A stretch of 48,763 nt of DNA from Branchiostoma floridae (taxonomy: Eukaryota > Chordata > Leptocardii > Amphioxiformes > Branchiostomatidae). Of this stretch, positions 40,401 through 48,763 are shown piece after piece. The stretch covers positions 4,898,409-4,947,171 of the forward strand of contig NC_049995.1 of assembly GCF_000003815.2 (NCBI RefSeq), written 5' to 3'. Position numbers and translations under genes: made by a program. The stretch's first letter is position 1, and each line of letters opens with the position of its first letter. A model generated the notes under the pieces. The model had not been told where the DNA came from, searched no databases, and was given only the letters and a program-made list of their open reading frames with translations.

Positions 40401-43137
40401 TTGGTGATTCACTACAAATCACCTGGCGAACCTCCGTTTCGTATTAGCCAAAAACTTGTCAACAATTGCCGAATCTTCGGCAGATGGACATTATCGGACA
40501 GAACAAGATTAAGTTTTAGTTCTAATCTTATCCGCCATTTAACACATTGCCATTCTACAGAATAGAGTTCAAAGTTCAGGCCAACAACGGTGGATATGTC
40601 GTCATCAATAACTACGACCGTTCGGACGGGGTAGTGACCCAGAACCCTCGTCTGTACTACCGAGGGACAGAGGTCATCCACACAGCCCATTTCACCTATG
40701 ACCTTATTGACCCGGTTCACTGCTCTGTTGCCGGTAATTGTTCTTCCAAACCTGTCGAGATCGGTCCTCCGTTCACCAAAAACGTGAGTATGATAATCGG
40801 AATTTCATAACCTTAGCCAACAAAAATGGATGGTATTGATATTTGGTATGTGTGTAGGTCTTGATAAGACCTGAAACGATTAGATTATGGGCCCCCTAGC
40901 AACTTGTTACGGTACTGCAGTGGGACTTGCTGTTCTGATGTCTTCAGTTCCGGACATGCTGTGGTCATGATATTTGAGCGGTAGATAGATCTTGGGGTAG
41001 AGAGCAGTGGTGTAAGTTTGGGCCTCCTAGCGGCTTATTTTGGAACTCCAGGGGCAGGTTTAGTGTCAGATTTTGAAAGGAACTAACTCAATGTGGGGTT
41101 GACGGATCGTCATGATTCTTTCATGATAATATTTATTGGCAAAACAAACGCTTGGTTTTTAAGACCCATTAACTCTTTTCAACTAATTGTCAGCCAATGC
41201 GTATTACAAAACGGATGCTGGCTTTAGTATCTGTAATCTTCATCCTAACTTGTCTAATATCTAATTTTGATTGTGTGCAATCCGGGTGTACCAGTAAGGC
41301 TGGTATACCAGTAAGGCCCGGTCGGGCTATTTGTGGAAACGAAAAATAGAAATGTATACGTAAATATACATAAAATAATGCCCACGGCTATTCTCGTTAC
41401 GTCTTGTGTAGTTTGGTGTCTTTTATATCTTTATACAAGAAGAAGAACTTTATTGCACGACAACTGTAGAGGATACAGTGTTTGGCAACTTGTACATACA
41501 ATACATACAGAACAGTTTAACTACATGAGTTACTAGTATCTAAAAATCTAAGAGACTAATCTATTTTACACATGGTATATAATATTTACAATCAGGCTAT
41601 CAATATGTGCTGGTTCATGATAGTATAATATTGTCTCTTTTTTTAAATGAGTTATATATGAATTGACCGACATAGGCAGATATATCAGCAGGACATTATA
41701 GTAACATATTGAACATTTCTGTCTTGGTAGGTGGTAACATAGTATCAGATTATTTTATACCCGGTTTGGATATGTGACGTAGGCCTAAGTACAATATTGG
41801 AACACAACATTTCCGTATGATTTAAATCAAGTTCGTTGATTTTATTTACCTTACAGGGACAAATCCAGATGAGATGGTCCGGCTGGAGTGACGAAGGTTC
41901 GGGACTGGGCCTGTATGAGTACGAGGTGTACAAACTCCAGCCGTACGGAGACGTGCTGGGCATGAGATCTGTGACTCCCTTCGCGACTGGATCTCTCAAC
42001 GCATCGGAGGGAGCTGGCATGGTCGAAGTGACACTGGATGTCCCAGGTGCGTTTAGGATATATTACTCTGGCTAAAATAGAAGAGAAACTGTTGTCACAT
42101 GATCTTGACTTTTTTCTTGTCTGCAGTCCTGCTGAACGAGTTGCTGCAGTCAAACTTGTTTCCGGTCTAAATATTCAATTGCATACCGCGCGCGCGGTAT
42201 AGCCATTTTCGTATCAGATTTTTTTGTATTGACGTATACGCATATACCTTTTCTGTTGGGCGTTCATAAGTCAGTCATATGCGATGGTAATCGTTTGAAT
42301 GAGGTTTCATAAAAGTATGTAAAACATGTTATGATACTTTTTGGAATCTTTTAAAAACGCAAGTGAATGTCTGTCCGTAGGTACATATTGCTTTTTCCTG
42401 ACGGTTGACGACGTTGCTGGGAACTACCAGCGCGCTAGAAGGTTCCTGATCTATGACGACGTCAACAACGTGACGGTGGACGCGCACTACCCACTGTGGG
42501 CTGACAGCGCAGGAGCGAACACAAGTCACCTCTGGCAAACAGACCTACAGGACTCCCTGGGAACAGGGACAAAGGTTGGTAGTCCTTTGTCTTCTCAGCA
42601 AGCTCCTCGGTTGGAATTTTCAATAAGCCTTTTTCCGATGATCTGTTATTATTGCTACCTTGTTATGATGCTTGAGAAAACTGCATGGAGGCTGGGTAAT
42701 CCTACCGTGTTCAGTGGTGATATGTCGGGTCAGCATTTTTCGGTGGTTGGGTGTCTGTTATTCCAAGCAGCTTTTAAAATCTCCCTGTCTTTTGTCATAT
42801 GTGCCAAGAGGTGGTCAGAAACCTATTCGCCTTGTAGACGTATTGTCTACTGAGAAAATTCAATACCGTATACACGAGAAGGAAAAAGAACCTACACAGT
42901 TCGTGTTAAGAGAATTCCAAATTTTCAATGTTTCTCAAATGGCCAAAGACGACAAAGACCTTTAGGTTTATACTTATCGTTCTTTTTCTTGTATCTGTGA
43001 CAGGTTTCTCTCCAATGGCCTGGACGATACCGAAATCTGTTCCATGATCAACACAAACTCCTTGCCGCCATAGAGCAATACGATCCTGCGATTCCCGATG
43101 GATATGAGGAGGTCAACGGTCTTCCTCCAGAAGAAAG
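31181..43137 (+). CDS. Secreted TSP1/EGF-domain protein, 14 exons, 3' end outside the window
   Basis: About 738 residues so far, all exon phases chaining. Order: signal peptide (1-24), TSP1 domain (27-70), an unrecognised beta-rich domain (~98-275), two EGF-like cysteine modules (~280-360), then beta-sandwich-like modules to the last exon. Several N-glycosylation sites (NGT, NSS, NCS, NAS, NVT, NTS). It is probably an extracellular matrix or cell-surface protein; no transmembrane segment is seen yet. The last exon ends in phase 2 before GTAGGG, so the coding sequence continues beyond. I do not recognise a vertebrate orthologue and give no symbol. Confidence 0.75.
31473..33144. other. Introns 1 and 2 of the TSP1 gene
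   Basis: Apart from exon 2 nothing coding. A short phrase CGCGGTAGCTGTTTT plus GATGTAATAA occurs at about 32342 and 32606, marking a diverged duplication of about 260 bp. Confidence 0.4.
31906..35367 (+). CDS. TSP1 gene exons 2-5: unrecognised beta-rich extracellular domain
   Basis: Exons 31906-32048, 33145-33317, 33892-34055 and 35323-35367. Landmarks: AWLQVFATVKGTGQAAFSAW, VKIVLEASTGDVELIFNGEN, YNWFTRARLLSSPWSDI, RRFFISRSYDSCPRDYGWMV, CGWE, ILFSRTTRHTNW and NVGRADRMVIYIRM. The alternating hydrophobic pattern and Trp/Gly content suggest a single beta-sandwich of about 175 residues with one disulfide. I cannot name it. Exon 4 ends at GCTG before GCAAGT, a GC-type donor required by phase and by continuity AGNVGRAD. 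An assembly gap (34448-34547) lies in the intron after exon 4. Confidence 0.7.
33662..33824. mobile_element. AGCCTGG-ended foldback element, copy 3
   Basis: Ends TAGCCTGGGTACCA and TGGTACCCAGGCTA are inverted over about 160 bp. The interior repeats GTATATAGTGTATAATAAA twice and GAGCGA-type motifs. It lies between exons 3 and 4 of the plus-strand gene. Confidence 0.6.
34260..34350. repeat. Fragment sharing sequence with the end of SINE copy 1
   Basis: GTGGTTATACCACCCCTTACGGG at 34317-34339 matches GGTTATACCGCCCCTTACGGGG at 18821-18842. Confidence 0.5.
34390..34680. repeat. Inverted-repeat element around an assembly gap
   Basis: ATCGGAGCTGGTCCTAG left of the 100-N gap faces CTAGGACCAGCTCCGAT at 34658-34674. 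Inside, TCTCCTAGGAGA-type palindromes and AATCG(T/G)CGATTCT recur on both sides. The element is incomplete because of the gap. Confidence 0.55.
34726..35205. mobile_element. ~480-bp foldback element with ~115-bp arms
   Basis: TAGTATTAATGCAAACCTAC and ACAAGCCTACTTGTGTCTAC in the left arm are mirrored by GTAGGTTTGCATTAATACTA and its neighbours at 35120-35200. The arms match about 85-90% by eye; the spacer is about 240 bp, AT-rich and non-coding. Confidence 0.7.
36196..36966. mobile_element. ACCTCCATGAAA-ended element sharing a motif with the transposon ends
   Basis: ATACCTCCATGAAAATTTAA at the left faces TTTTTTCATGGAGGTAA at the right. The interior has a 100-N gap (36287-36386), a CA/CAGA microsatellite near the right end and, at 36650-36790, CTAGGGGGCCCAGACTTATG ... 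AGCATGTTCAGAACA ... GCGCTGCAGTACCAAG, a diverged copy of the unit in the transposon at 1-7113. Confidence 0.6.
37094..37702 (+). CDS. TSP1 gene exons 6-7: EGF-like modules
   Basis: Exons 37094-37240 and 37592-37702, each starting and ending in phase 1, as is usual for shuffled EGF modules. Exon 6: CNLITNCERLICTNMTNQQC and NRCEYDRG, an atypical cysteine pattern. Exon 7: CSWRPDSKFCYPGSCPN and CTCAPGFGGNNC, a standard EGF ending (C-x-C-x-P-G-F-x-G-x-x-C). Confidence 0.75.
37718..37755. repeat. TTTG microsatellite
   Basis: About seven copies of TTTG/TTGT just downstream of exon 7 of the TSP1 gene. Confidence 0.9.
38155..40783 (+). CDS. TSP1 gene exons 8-11: extracellular beta modules
   Basis: Exons 38155-38306, 38729-38846, 39360-39489 and 40561-40783. 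Landmarks: IMHCLAKLMRVVNGTEKDTT, WIGPSAEDWPRPYYINDFKV, LQSGRIVCNIGHNRDDPDTN and FKVQANNGGYVVINNYDRSD. Phases 0, 1, 2, 0 at their ends agree. There are paired cysteines but no named domain recognised. A SINE lies just before exon 11. Confidence 0.7.
38985..39250 (+). pseudogene. LINE 3' fragment with ATCA tail
   Basis: A short frame ending LNASLATFKIHLKVIAK and stop resembles the C-terminus of non-LTR retrotransposon proteins. It is followed about 100 bp later by (AATC)n, a microsatellite-type LINE tail. Only the last part is legible and frames are broken upstream. Confidence 0.4.
40145..40455 (+). mobile_element. tRNA-derived SINE, copy 2
   Basis: The head GTGGGACCGCGTAGCGCAGT has an A box, and GGGTTCGAATCC a B box. 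The body repeats CCCTCGGATAGGACGTTAAA and CACGTTAAAGAACCCCCACA of copy 1 and ends near CGTATTAGCC. It stops about 100 bp before exon 11 of the TSP1 gene. Confidence 0.75.
40868..41075. repeat. Dispersed copy of the transposon-end unit, opposite orientation
   Basis: GGGCCCCCTAGCAACTTGTT ... TACTGCAG ... TTCCGGACATGCTGTGGTCATGA ... GTGTAAGTTTGGGCCTCCTAG follows the order of landmarks of the left arm of the transposon, strongly diverged. Confidence 0.5.
41430..41640 (-). repeat. Probable 3' end of a retroelement
   Basis: On the minus strand GCAATAAAGTTCTTCTTCTT gives a polyadenylation-like signal followed by a short CTT tail, as in CR1-type LINE or SINE 3' ends. Upstream sequence is not recognised. 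Confidence 0.35.
41857..43137 (+). CDS. TSP1 gene exons 12-14: fibronectin/Ig-like module and following segment
   Basis: Exons 41857-42046, 42381-42574 and 43004-43137. QMRWSGWSDEGSGLGLYEYE then VYKLQPYGD, VEVTLDVPGTYCFFLTVDDV and AGNYQRARRFLIYDD look like an extracellular Ig/fibronectin-type beta sandwich of the kind that reports on 'W..SD..SG...YE' sequences. Exon 14 (FHDQHKLLAAIEQYDPAIPD, then GYEEVNGLPPEER) starts a new segment and ends in phase 2. Confidence 0.65.
42182..42201. repeat. Perfect CG-core palindrome
   Basis: ATACCGCGCGCGCGGTAT, an 18-bp perfect palindrome with an alternating CG core inside an intron; candidate Z-DNA or cruciform. Confidence 0.8.
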
Positions 43138-43548
43138 GTAGGGTATCAGAATCTTACATGTATTGGCTTTGGGCTGTTCTACCCGGCCCAGTCTGCTAAG
43201 AATGGGAATGTTTTTTAGCCAGCCCTTTGAGTTTTCGCGGGAGCGCTGTAACAAACCCCAATTTCCTGGCCGTGTGCTAATGAATTGGCGGGTGGTATAC
43301 ACTCCCAGCACCGTCGAAATAGCGGCGAGGTTCCGATGCATGGTGTGATTACCACAACTATTAAGGACAATGACCCTAATTGACGCAGCCGCAGTATTTT
43401 AGCCTATTTTCGAGTTGTAACCGGAAAACGTAAGAAACATTTCATATTGGTGAGGCAGTGTAGGTTGCAGATGTTCAGATTCGACAAAAAACTAGGTTTT
43501 GGTCCATCTTTTCGGCCTGTGCTGACCCCTAATTTGAAGTATGTAGCT
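43138..43548. other. Region between the last TSP1-gene exon and the satellite
   Basis: Presumed intron. No exon or named repeat seen. Confidence 0.4.
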
Positions 43549-46500
43549 TAGACCCGGTCACGGCACCGGGTGACTTAATGACGCGACTGTAGCTTAGACT
43601 TAAGGTTCCTACCCGGCAAACTTGGTATGGTTGGAAAGGTTGCATAGCAAGGAATCGAAATGTGCAAACCGCAAAATATTCGGATACTTAATACGTTTGT
43701 GAAGATTATACATCCAGGAATATAATGAAAAGATGAAAGTTGAATCTCTACTTCTGGATAAATCAAATTATAATAATATTATGACCATCAAATTCTGATA
43801 ATTTGATTTATCCAGAAGTAGAGATTCAACTTTCATCTTTTTTTTTTATTCGGATACTTCCTTCTCGAGATATTCTTGAGTATACGGGCTCTCTTTAGGC
43901 GCAACCGCTAGCCTCTTCTTCTATACACCGCCGGTCACGGCTCCGGGTAGGGGGTGACTTAATGACGCGACTGTAGCTTACACTTTAAGTTCCGGCCCGG
44001 CAAACTTGATATGGATGGAAAGGTTGCTTAGCAAGGAATTGAAAGGTGCAAACCGCAAAATATTCGGATACTACCTTCTCGAGATATTTATTCTTGAGTA
44101 TACGGGCTCTCTTTAGGCGCAACCGCTAGCCCCTTCTCCTTAACACCGCCGGTCACTACACCGGGTAGGGAATGACTTAATGACGCGACTGTAGCTTAGA
44201 CTTTAAGGTCCGGCCCCGCAAACTTGGTATGGTTGGAAAGGTTGCATAGCAAGGAATTGAAAGGTGCAAACCGCAAAATATTCGGATACTTCCTTCTCGA
44301 GATATTTATTCTTCAGTATACGGGCTCTCTTTAGGCGCAACCGCTAGCCCCTTCTTCTAAACACCGCCGGTCACGGCACCGGGTAGGGTTGACTTAATGA
44401 AGCGACTGTAGCTTACGCTTTAAGTACCTGCCCCGTAAACTTGGTATGGTTGGAAAGGTTGCATAACAAGGAATCGAAAGGTGCAAACCGCAAAATATTC
44501 GGATACTTCCTTCTCGAGATATTCTTGAGTATACGGGCTCTCTTTAGGCGCAACCGCTAGCCCCTTCTCCTAAACACCGCCGGTCTCGGCACCGGCTAGG
44601 GGGTGACTTAATGACGCGATTGTAGCTTAGACTTTAAGTTCCGGCCCGGCAAATTTGGTATGGTTGGAAAGGTTGCATAGCAAGGAATTGAAAGGTGCAA
44701 ACCGCAAAATATTCAGTTACTTCCTTCTCGAGATTTTCTTGAGTATACGGGCTCTCTTTAGGCGCAACCGCTAGCCCCTTCTCCTAAACACCACCGGTCA
44801 CGGCACCTGGTAGGAGGTGACATAATGACGCGACTGTAGCTTAGACTTTAAGGTCCGGCCACGCGTACGCAAACTTGGTATGGTTGGAAAGGTTGCATAG
44901 CAAGAAATTGAAAGGTGCAAACCGCAAAATATTCGGATACTTAATTCTCGAGATATTCTTGAGTATACGGGCTCTCTTTAGGCGCAACCGCTAGCATCTT
45001 CTTCTAAACACCGCCGGTCACGGCACCGGGTAGGGGGTGACTTAATGACGCGACTGTAGCTTACACTTTAAGTTCCGGCCCGGCAAACTTGATATGGATG
45101 GAAAGGTTGCTTAGCAAGGAATTGAAAGGTGCAAACCGCAAAATATTCGGATACTACCTTCTCGAGATATTCTTGAGTATACGGGCTCTCTTTAGGCGCA
45201 ACCGCTAGCCCCTTCTCCTAAACACCGCCGGTCACGGCACCGGGTAGAGGGTGACTTAATGACGCGACTGTAGCTTAGACTTAAAGGTCCGGCCCCTCAA
45301 ACTTGGTATGGTTGGAAAGGTTGCATAGCAAGGAATTGAAAGGTGCAAACCGCAAAATATTCGGATACTTCCTTCTCGAGATATTCTTGAGTATACGGGC
45401 TCTCTTTAGGCGCAACAGCTAGCCCCTTCTCCTAAACACCGCCGGTCACGGCACCGGGAAGGGGGTGACTTAATGACGCGACTGTAACTTAGACTTTAAG
45501 TTCCGGCCCCGCAAACTTGGTATGGTTGGAAAGGTTGTATAGCAAGAAATTGAAAGGTGCAAACCGCAAAATATTCGGATACTTCCTTCTCGAGATATTC
45601 TTGAGTATACGGGCTCTCTTTAGGCGCAACCGCTAGCCCCTTCTCCTAAACACCGCCGGTCACTGCACCGGGTAGGGAATGACTTAATGACGCGACTGTA
45701 GCTTAGACTTTAAGTTCCGGCCCGGCAAACCTGGTATGGTTGGAAAGGTTGCATAGCAAGGAATTGAAAGGTGCAAACCGCAAAATATTCGTATACTTCC
45801 TTCTCGTGATATTTATTCTTGAGTATACGGGCTCTCTTTAGGCGCAACCGCTAGCCCCTTCTTCTAAACACCAACGGTCACGGCACCGGGTAGGGTTGAC
45901 TTAATGAAGCGACTGTAGCTTACGCTTTAAGTACCTGCCCCGTAAACTTGGTATGGTTGGAAAGGTTGCATAACAAGGAATCGAAAGGTGCAAACCGCAA
46001 AATATTCGGATACTTCCTTCTCGAGATATTCTTGAGTATACGGGCTCTCTTTAAGCGCAACCGCTAGCCCCCTTCTCCTAAACACCGCCGGTCTCGGCAC
46101 CGGGTAGGGGGTGACTTAATGACGCGACTGTAGCTTAGACTTTAAGTTCCGGCCCGGCAAATTTGGTATGGTTGGAAAGGTTGCATAGCAAGGAATTGAA
46201 AGGTGCAAACCGCAAAATATTCGAATACTTCCTTCTCGAGATATTCTTGAGTATACGGGCTCTCTTTAGGCGCAACCGGTAGCCCCTTCTCCTAAACACC
46301 GCCGGTCACGGCACCGGGTAGGGTTGACTTAATGAAGCGACTGTAGCTTAGACTTAAAGTTCCGGCCCCTCAAACTTGGTATGGTCGAAAAGGTTGCATA
46401 GCAAGGAATTGAAAGGTGCAAACCGCGAAATATTCGGATACTTTCTTCTCGAGATATTCTTGAGTATACGGGCTCTCTTTAGGCCCAGCCGCTGGCCCCT

Positions 46501-48763
46501 TTTCCTAAACACCACCGGTCACGGCACCAGGTAGGAGGTGACATAATGACGCGACTGTAGCTTAGACTTTAAGGTCCGGCCACGCAAACTTGGTATGGTT
46601 GGAAAGCTTGCATAGCAAGAAATTGAAAGGTGCAAACCGCAAAATATTCGGATACTTCCTTCTCGAGATATTCTTGAGTATACGGGCTCTCTTTAGGCGC
46701 AACCGCTAGCCCCTTCTTCTAAACACCTCTGGTCACGGCACCGAGTAGGGTTGACTTAATGAAGCGACTCTAGCTTAGATTTTAAGTTCCGGCCCCGCAA
46801 ACTTGGTATGGTTGAAAAAGTTGCATAGCAAGGAATTGAAAGGTGCAAACCGCAAAATATTCGGATACTTCCTTCTCGAGATATTCTTGAGTATACGGGC
46901 TCTCTTTAGGCGCAACCGCTAGCCCCTTCTCCTAAACACCGACGGTCACGGCATCGGCTAGGGAATGACTAAATGACGCGACTGTAGCTTAGACTTTAAG
47001 TTCCGGCCCCTCAAACTTGGTATGGTTGGAATAGCAAGGAATTGAAAGGTGCAAACCGCCAAACATTCGGATACTTCCTTCTCGAGATATTTATTCATGA
47101 GTATACGGGCTCTCTTTAGGCGCAACCGCTANNNNNNNNNNNNNNNNNNNNNNNNNNNNNNNNNNNNNNNNNNNNNNNNNNNNNNNNNNNNNNNNNNNNN
47201 NNNNNNNNNNNNNNNNNNNNNNNNNNNNNNNAACACCGCCGGTCTTGGCACCGGGTAGGGGGTGACTTAATGACGCGATTGTAGCTTAGACTTTAAGTTC
47301 CGGCCCGACAAATTTGGTATGGTTGGAAAGGTTGCATAGCAAGGAATTGAAAGGTGCAAACCGCAAAATATTCAGATACTTCCTTCTCGAGATATTCTTG
47401 AGTATACGGGCTCTCTTTAAGCGCAACCGCTAGCCCCTTCTCATAAACACCACCGGTCACGGCACCTGGTAGGAGGTGACATAATGACGCGACTGTAGCT
47501 TAGACTTTAAGTTCCGGCCCGGCAAACTTGGTATGGTTGGAAAGGTTGCATAGCAAGAAATTGAAAGGTGCAAACCGCAAAATATTCGGATACTTCCTTC
47601 TCGAGATATTCTTGAGTATACGGGCTCTCTTTAGGCGCAACCGCTAGGCCCTTCTTCTAAACACCTCTGGTCACGGCACCGAGTAGGGTTGACTTAATGA
47701 AGCGACTCTAGCTTAGATTTTAAGTTCCGGCCACGCAAACTTGGTATGGTTGGAAAGGTTGCATAGCAAGGAATCGAAATGTGCAAACCGCAAAATATTT
47801 GGATACTTCCTTCTCGAGATATTCTTGAGTATACGGGCTCTCTTTAGGCGCAGCCGCTGGCCCATTCTCCTAAACACCGCCGGTCACGGCACCGGGTAGG
47901 GGGTGAATTAATGAGGCGATTGTAGCTCAGACTTAAAGTTCCGGCCCCGCAAACTTGGTATGGTTGAAAAAGTTGCATAGCAAGGAATTGAAAGGTGCAA
48001 ACCGCAAAATATTCGGATACTTCCTTCTCGAGATATTCTTGAGTATACGGGCTCTCTTTAGGCGCAACCGCTAGCCCCTTCTCCTAAACACCGCCGGTCA
48101 CGGCACCGGCTAGGGAGTGACTTATTGACGCGACTGTAGCTTAAACTTTAAAGTCCGGCCCCGGCAAACTTGGTATGGTTGGAAAGGTTGCATAGCAAGG
48201 AATTGAAAGGTGCAAACCGCAAAATATTCGGATACTTCCTTCTCGAGATATTCTTGAGTATACGGGCTCTCTTTAGGCGCAACAGCTAGCCCCTTCTCCT
48301 AAACACCGCCGGTCACGGCACCGGGAAGGGGGTGACTTAATGACGCGACTGTAACTTAGACTTTAAGTTCCGGCCCCGCAAACTTGGTATGGTTGGAAAG
48401 GTTGTATAGCAAGAAATTGAAAGGTGCAAACCGCAAAATATTCGGATACTTCCTTCTCGAGATATTCTTGAGTATACGGGCTCTCTTTAGGCGCAACCGC
48501 TAGCCCCTTCTCCTAAACACCGCCGGTCACTGCACCGGGTAGGGAATGACTTAATGACGCGACTGTAGCTTAGACTTTAAGTTCCGGCCCGGCAAACTTG
48601 GTATGGTTGGAAAGGTTGCATAGCAAGGAATTGAAAGGTGCAAACCGCAAAATATTCGGATACTTCCTTCTCGAGATATTTATTCTTGAGTATACGGGCT
48701 CTCTTTAGGCGCAATCGCTAGCCCCTTCTTCTAAACACCGCCGGTCACGGCACCGGGTAGGGT
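43549..48763. repeat. Satellite of 213-220-bp monomers with higher-order pattern
   Basis: At least 22 recognisable copies, continuing past the window. Spacing of the GGTCACGGCACCGGGTAG landmark is mostly 213-215 bp; 218-bp units differ by a TTAT insertion in ATAT(TTAT)TCTTGAGTATA. Conserved parts include GGTGCAAACCGCAAAATATT and CTTCTCGAGATATTCTTGAG. Distinct variants recur in order (for example at 44151/44369/44582 and 45658/45876/46090). A 100-N gap (47132-47231) interrupts the array. No coding potential. Confidence 0.95.
43677..43859. mobile_element. Foldback insertion in the first satellite monomer
   Basis: TATTCGGATACTT occurs at 43677-43689 and again at 43847-43859, splitting one monomer. 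Between them is about 157 bp, mainly a near-perfect hairpin: arms 43728-43769 and 43799-43840 (about 42 bp, GATGAAAGTTGAATCTCTAC), loop about 29 nt, then a T-run. The 13-bp direct repeats look like a target duplication. Confidence 0.7.

Noticed and set aside
42672-42965. Plus-strand frame of 97 codons between exons 13 and 14
   Set aside because: It lies in an intron, has no splice support and no extracellular-type pattern.
43549-48763. Regular repeats as a CRISPR array
   Set aside because: Monomers are about 214 bp and contiguous, with no short repeat/unique spacer alternation; the genome is eukaryotic.
1-48763. Endogenous viral genes
   Set aside because: I looked for polymerase, capsid or envelope-like frames and saw none; the only replication-type proteins are the DNA transposase and LINE remnants.

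Overview
This is a stretch of animal nuclear DNA, most likely from an amphioxus (Branchiostoma) or a similar invertebrate deuterostome. The basis is many short protein-coding exons with GT-AG introns, dense small foldback elements, tRNA-derived SINEs, microsatellites, extracellular domains (TSP1, EGF-like, large lipid transfer protein, LECT2-like) and an Academ-like DNA transposon. The species call is inference. Three 100-N assembly gaps lie in introns or repeats.

Layout: (1) 1-7113 is a DNA transposon on the minus strand. It encodes an XPG/FEN1-type nuclease transposase that is broken once, at a run of nine G. It is bounded by long inverted repeats made of internally repeated units; the left end runs out of the window. 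(2) 7148-30568, minus strand, is one gene of about 34 exons encoding a secreted protein of about 1,605 residues. It starts like a large lipid transfer protein (vitellogenin/MTP/apoB class), continues through an alpha-helical middle, and then carries a LECT2-like M23-fold domain, a 15-residue tandem repeat, a SAP-like motif and a cysteine-rich domain. I rebuilt the exons by eye; reading phase is consistent from exon to exon if one 17-nt microexon is accepted. (3) 30569-31180 separates this gene head-to-head from the next. (4) 31181-43137, plus strand, holds 14 exons of a second secreted protein (signal peptide, TSP1, an unrecognised beta-rich domain, two EGF-like domains, beta-sandwich-like modules). 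It does not end inside the window. (5) 43549-48763 is a satellite of 213-220-bp monomers with recurring variants in higher-order arrangement. It lies downstream of the last visible exon, probably in an intron.

The two genes are divergently arranged and both products look secreted, so shared control is possible but unproven. The introns hold most of the mobile DNA: a G/C-run foldback element, AGCCTGG-ended foldbacks, two SINE copies in opposite orientation, LINE 3' fragments and several other inverted-repeat elements. The item most worth following up is the fusion of a lipid-transfer module to a LECT2/M23-fold module with a partly lost metal site.
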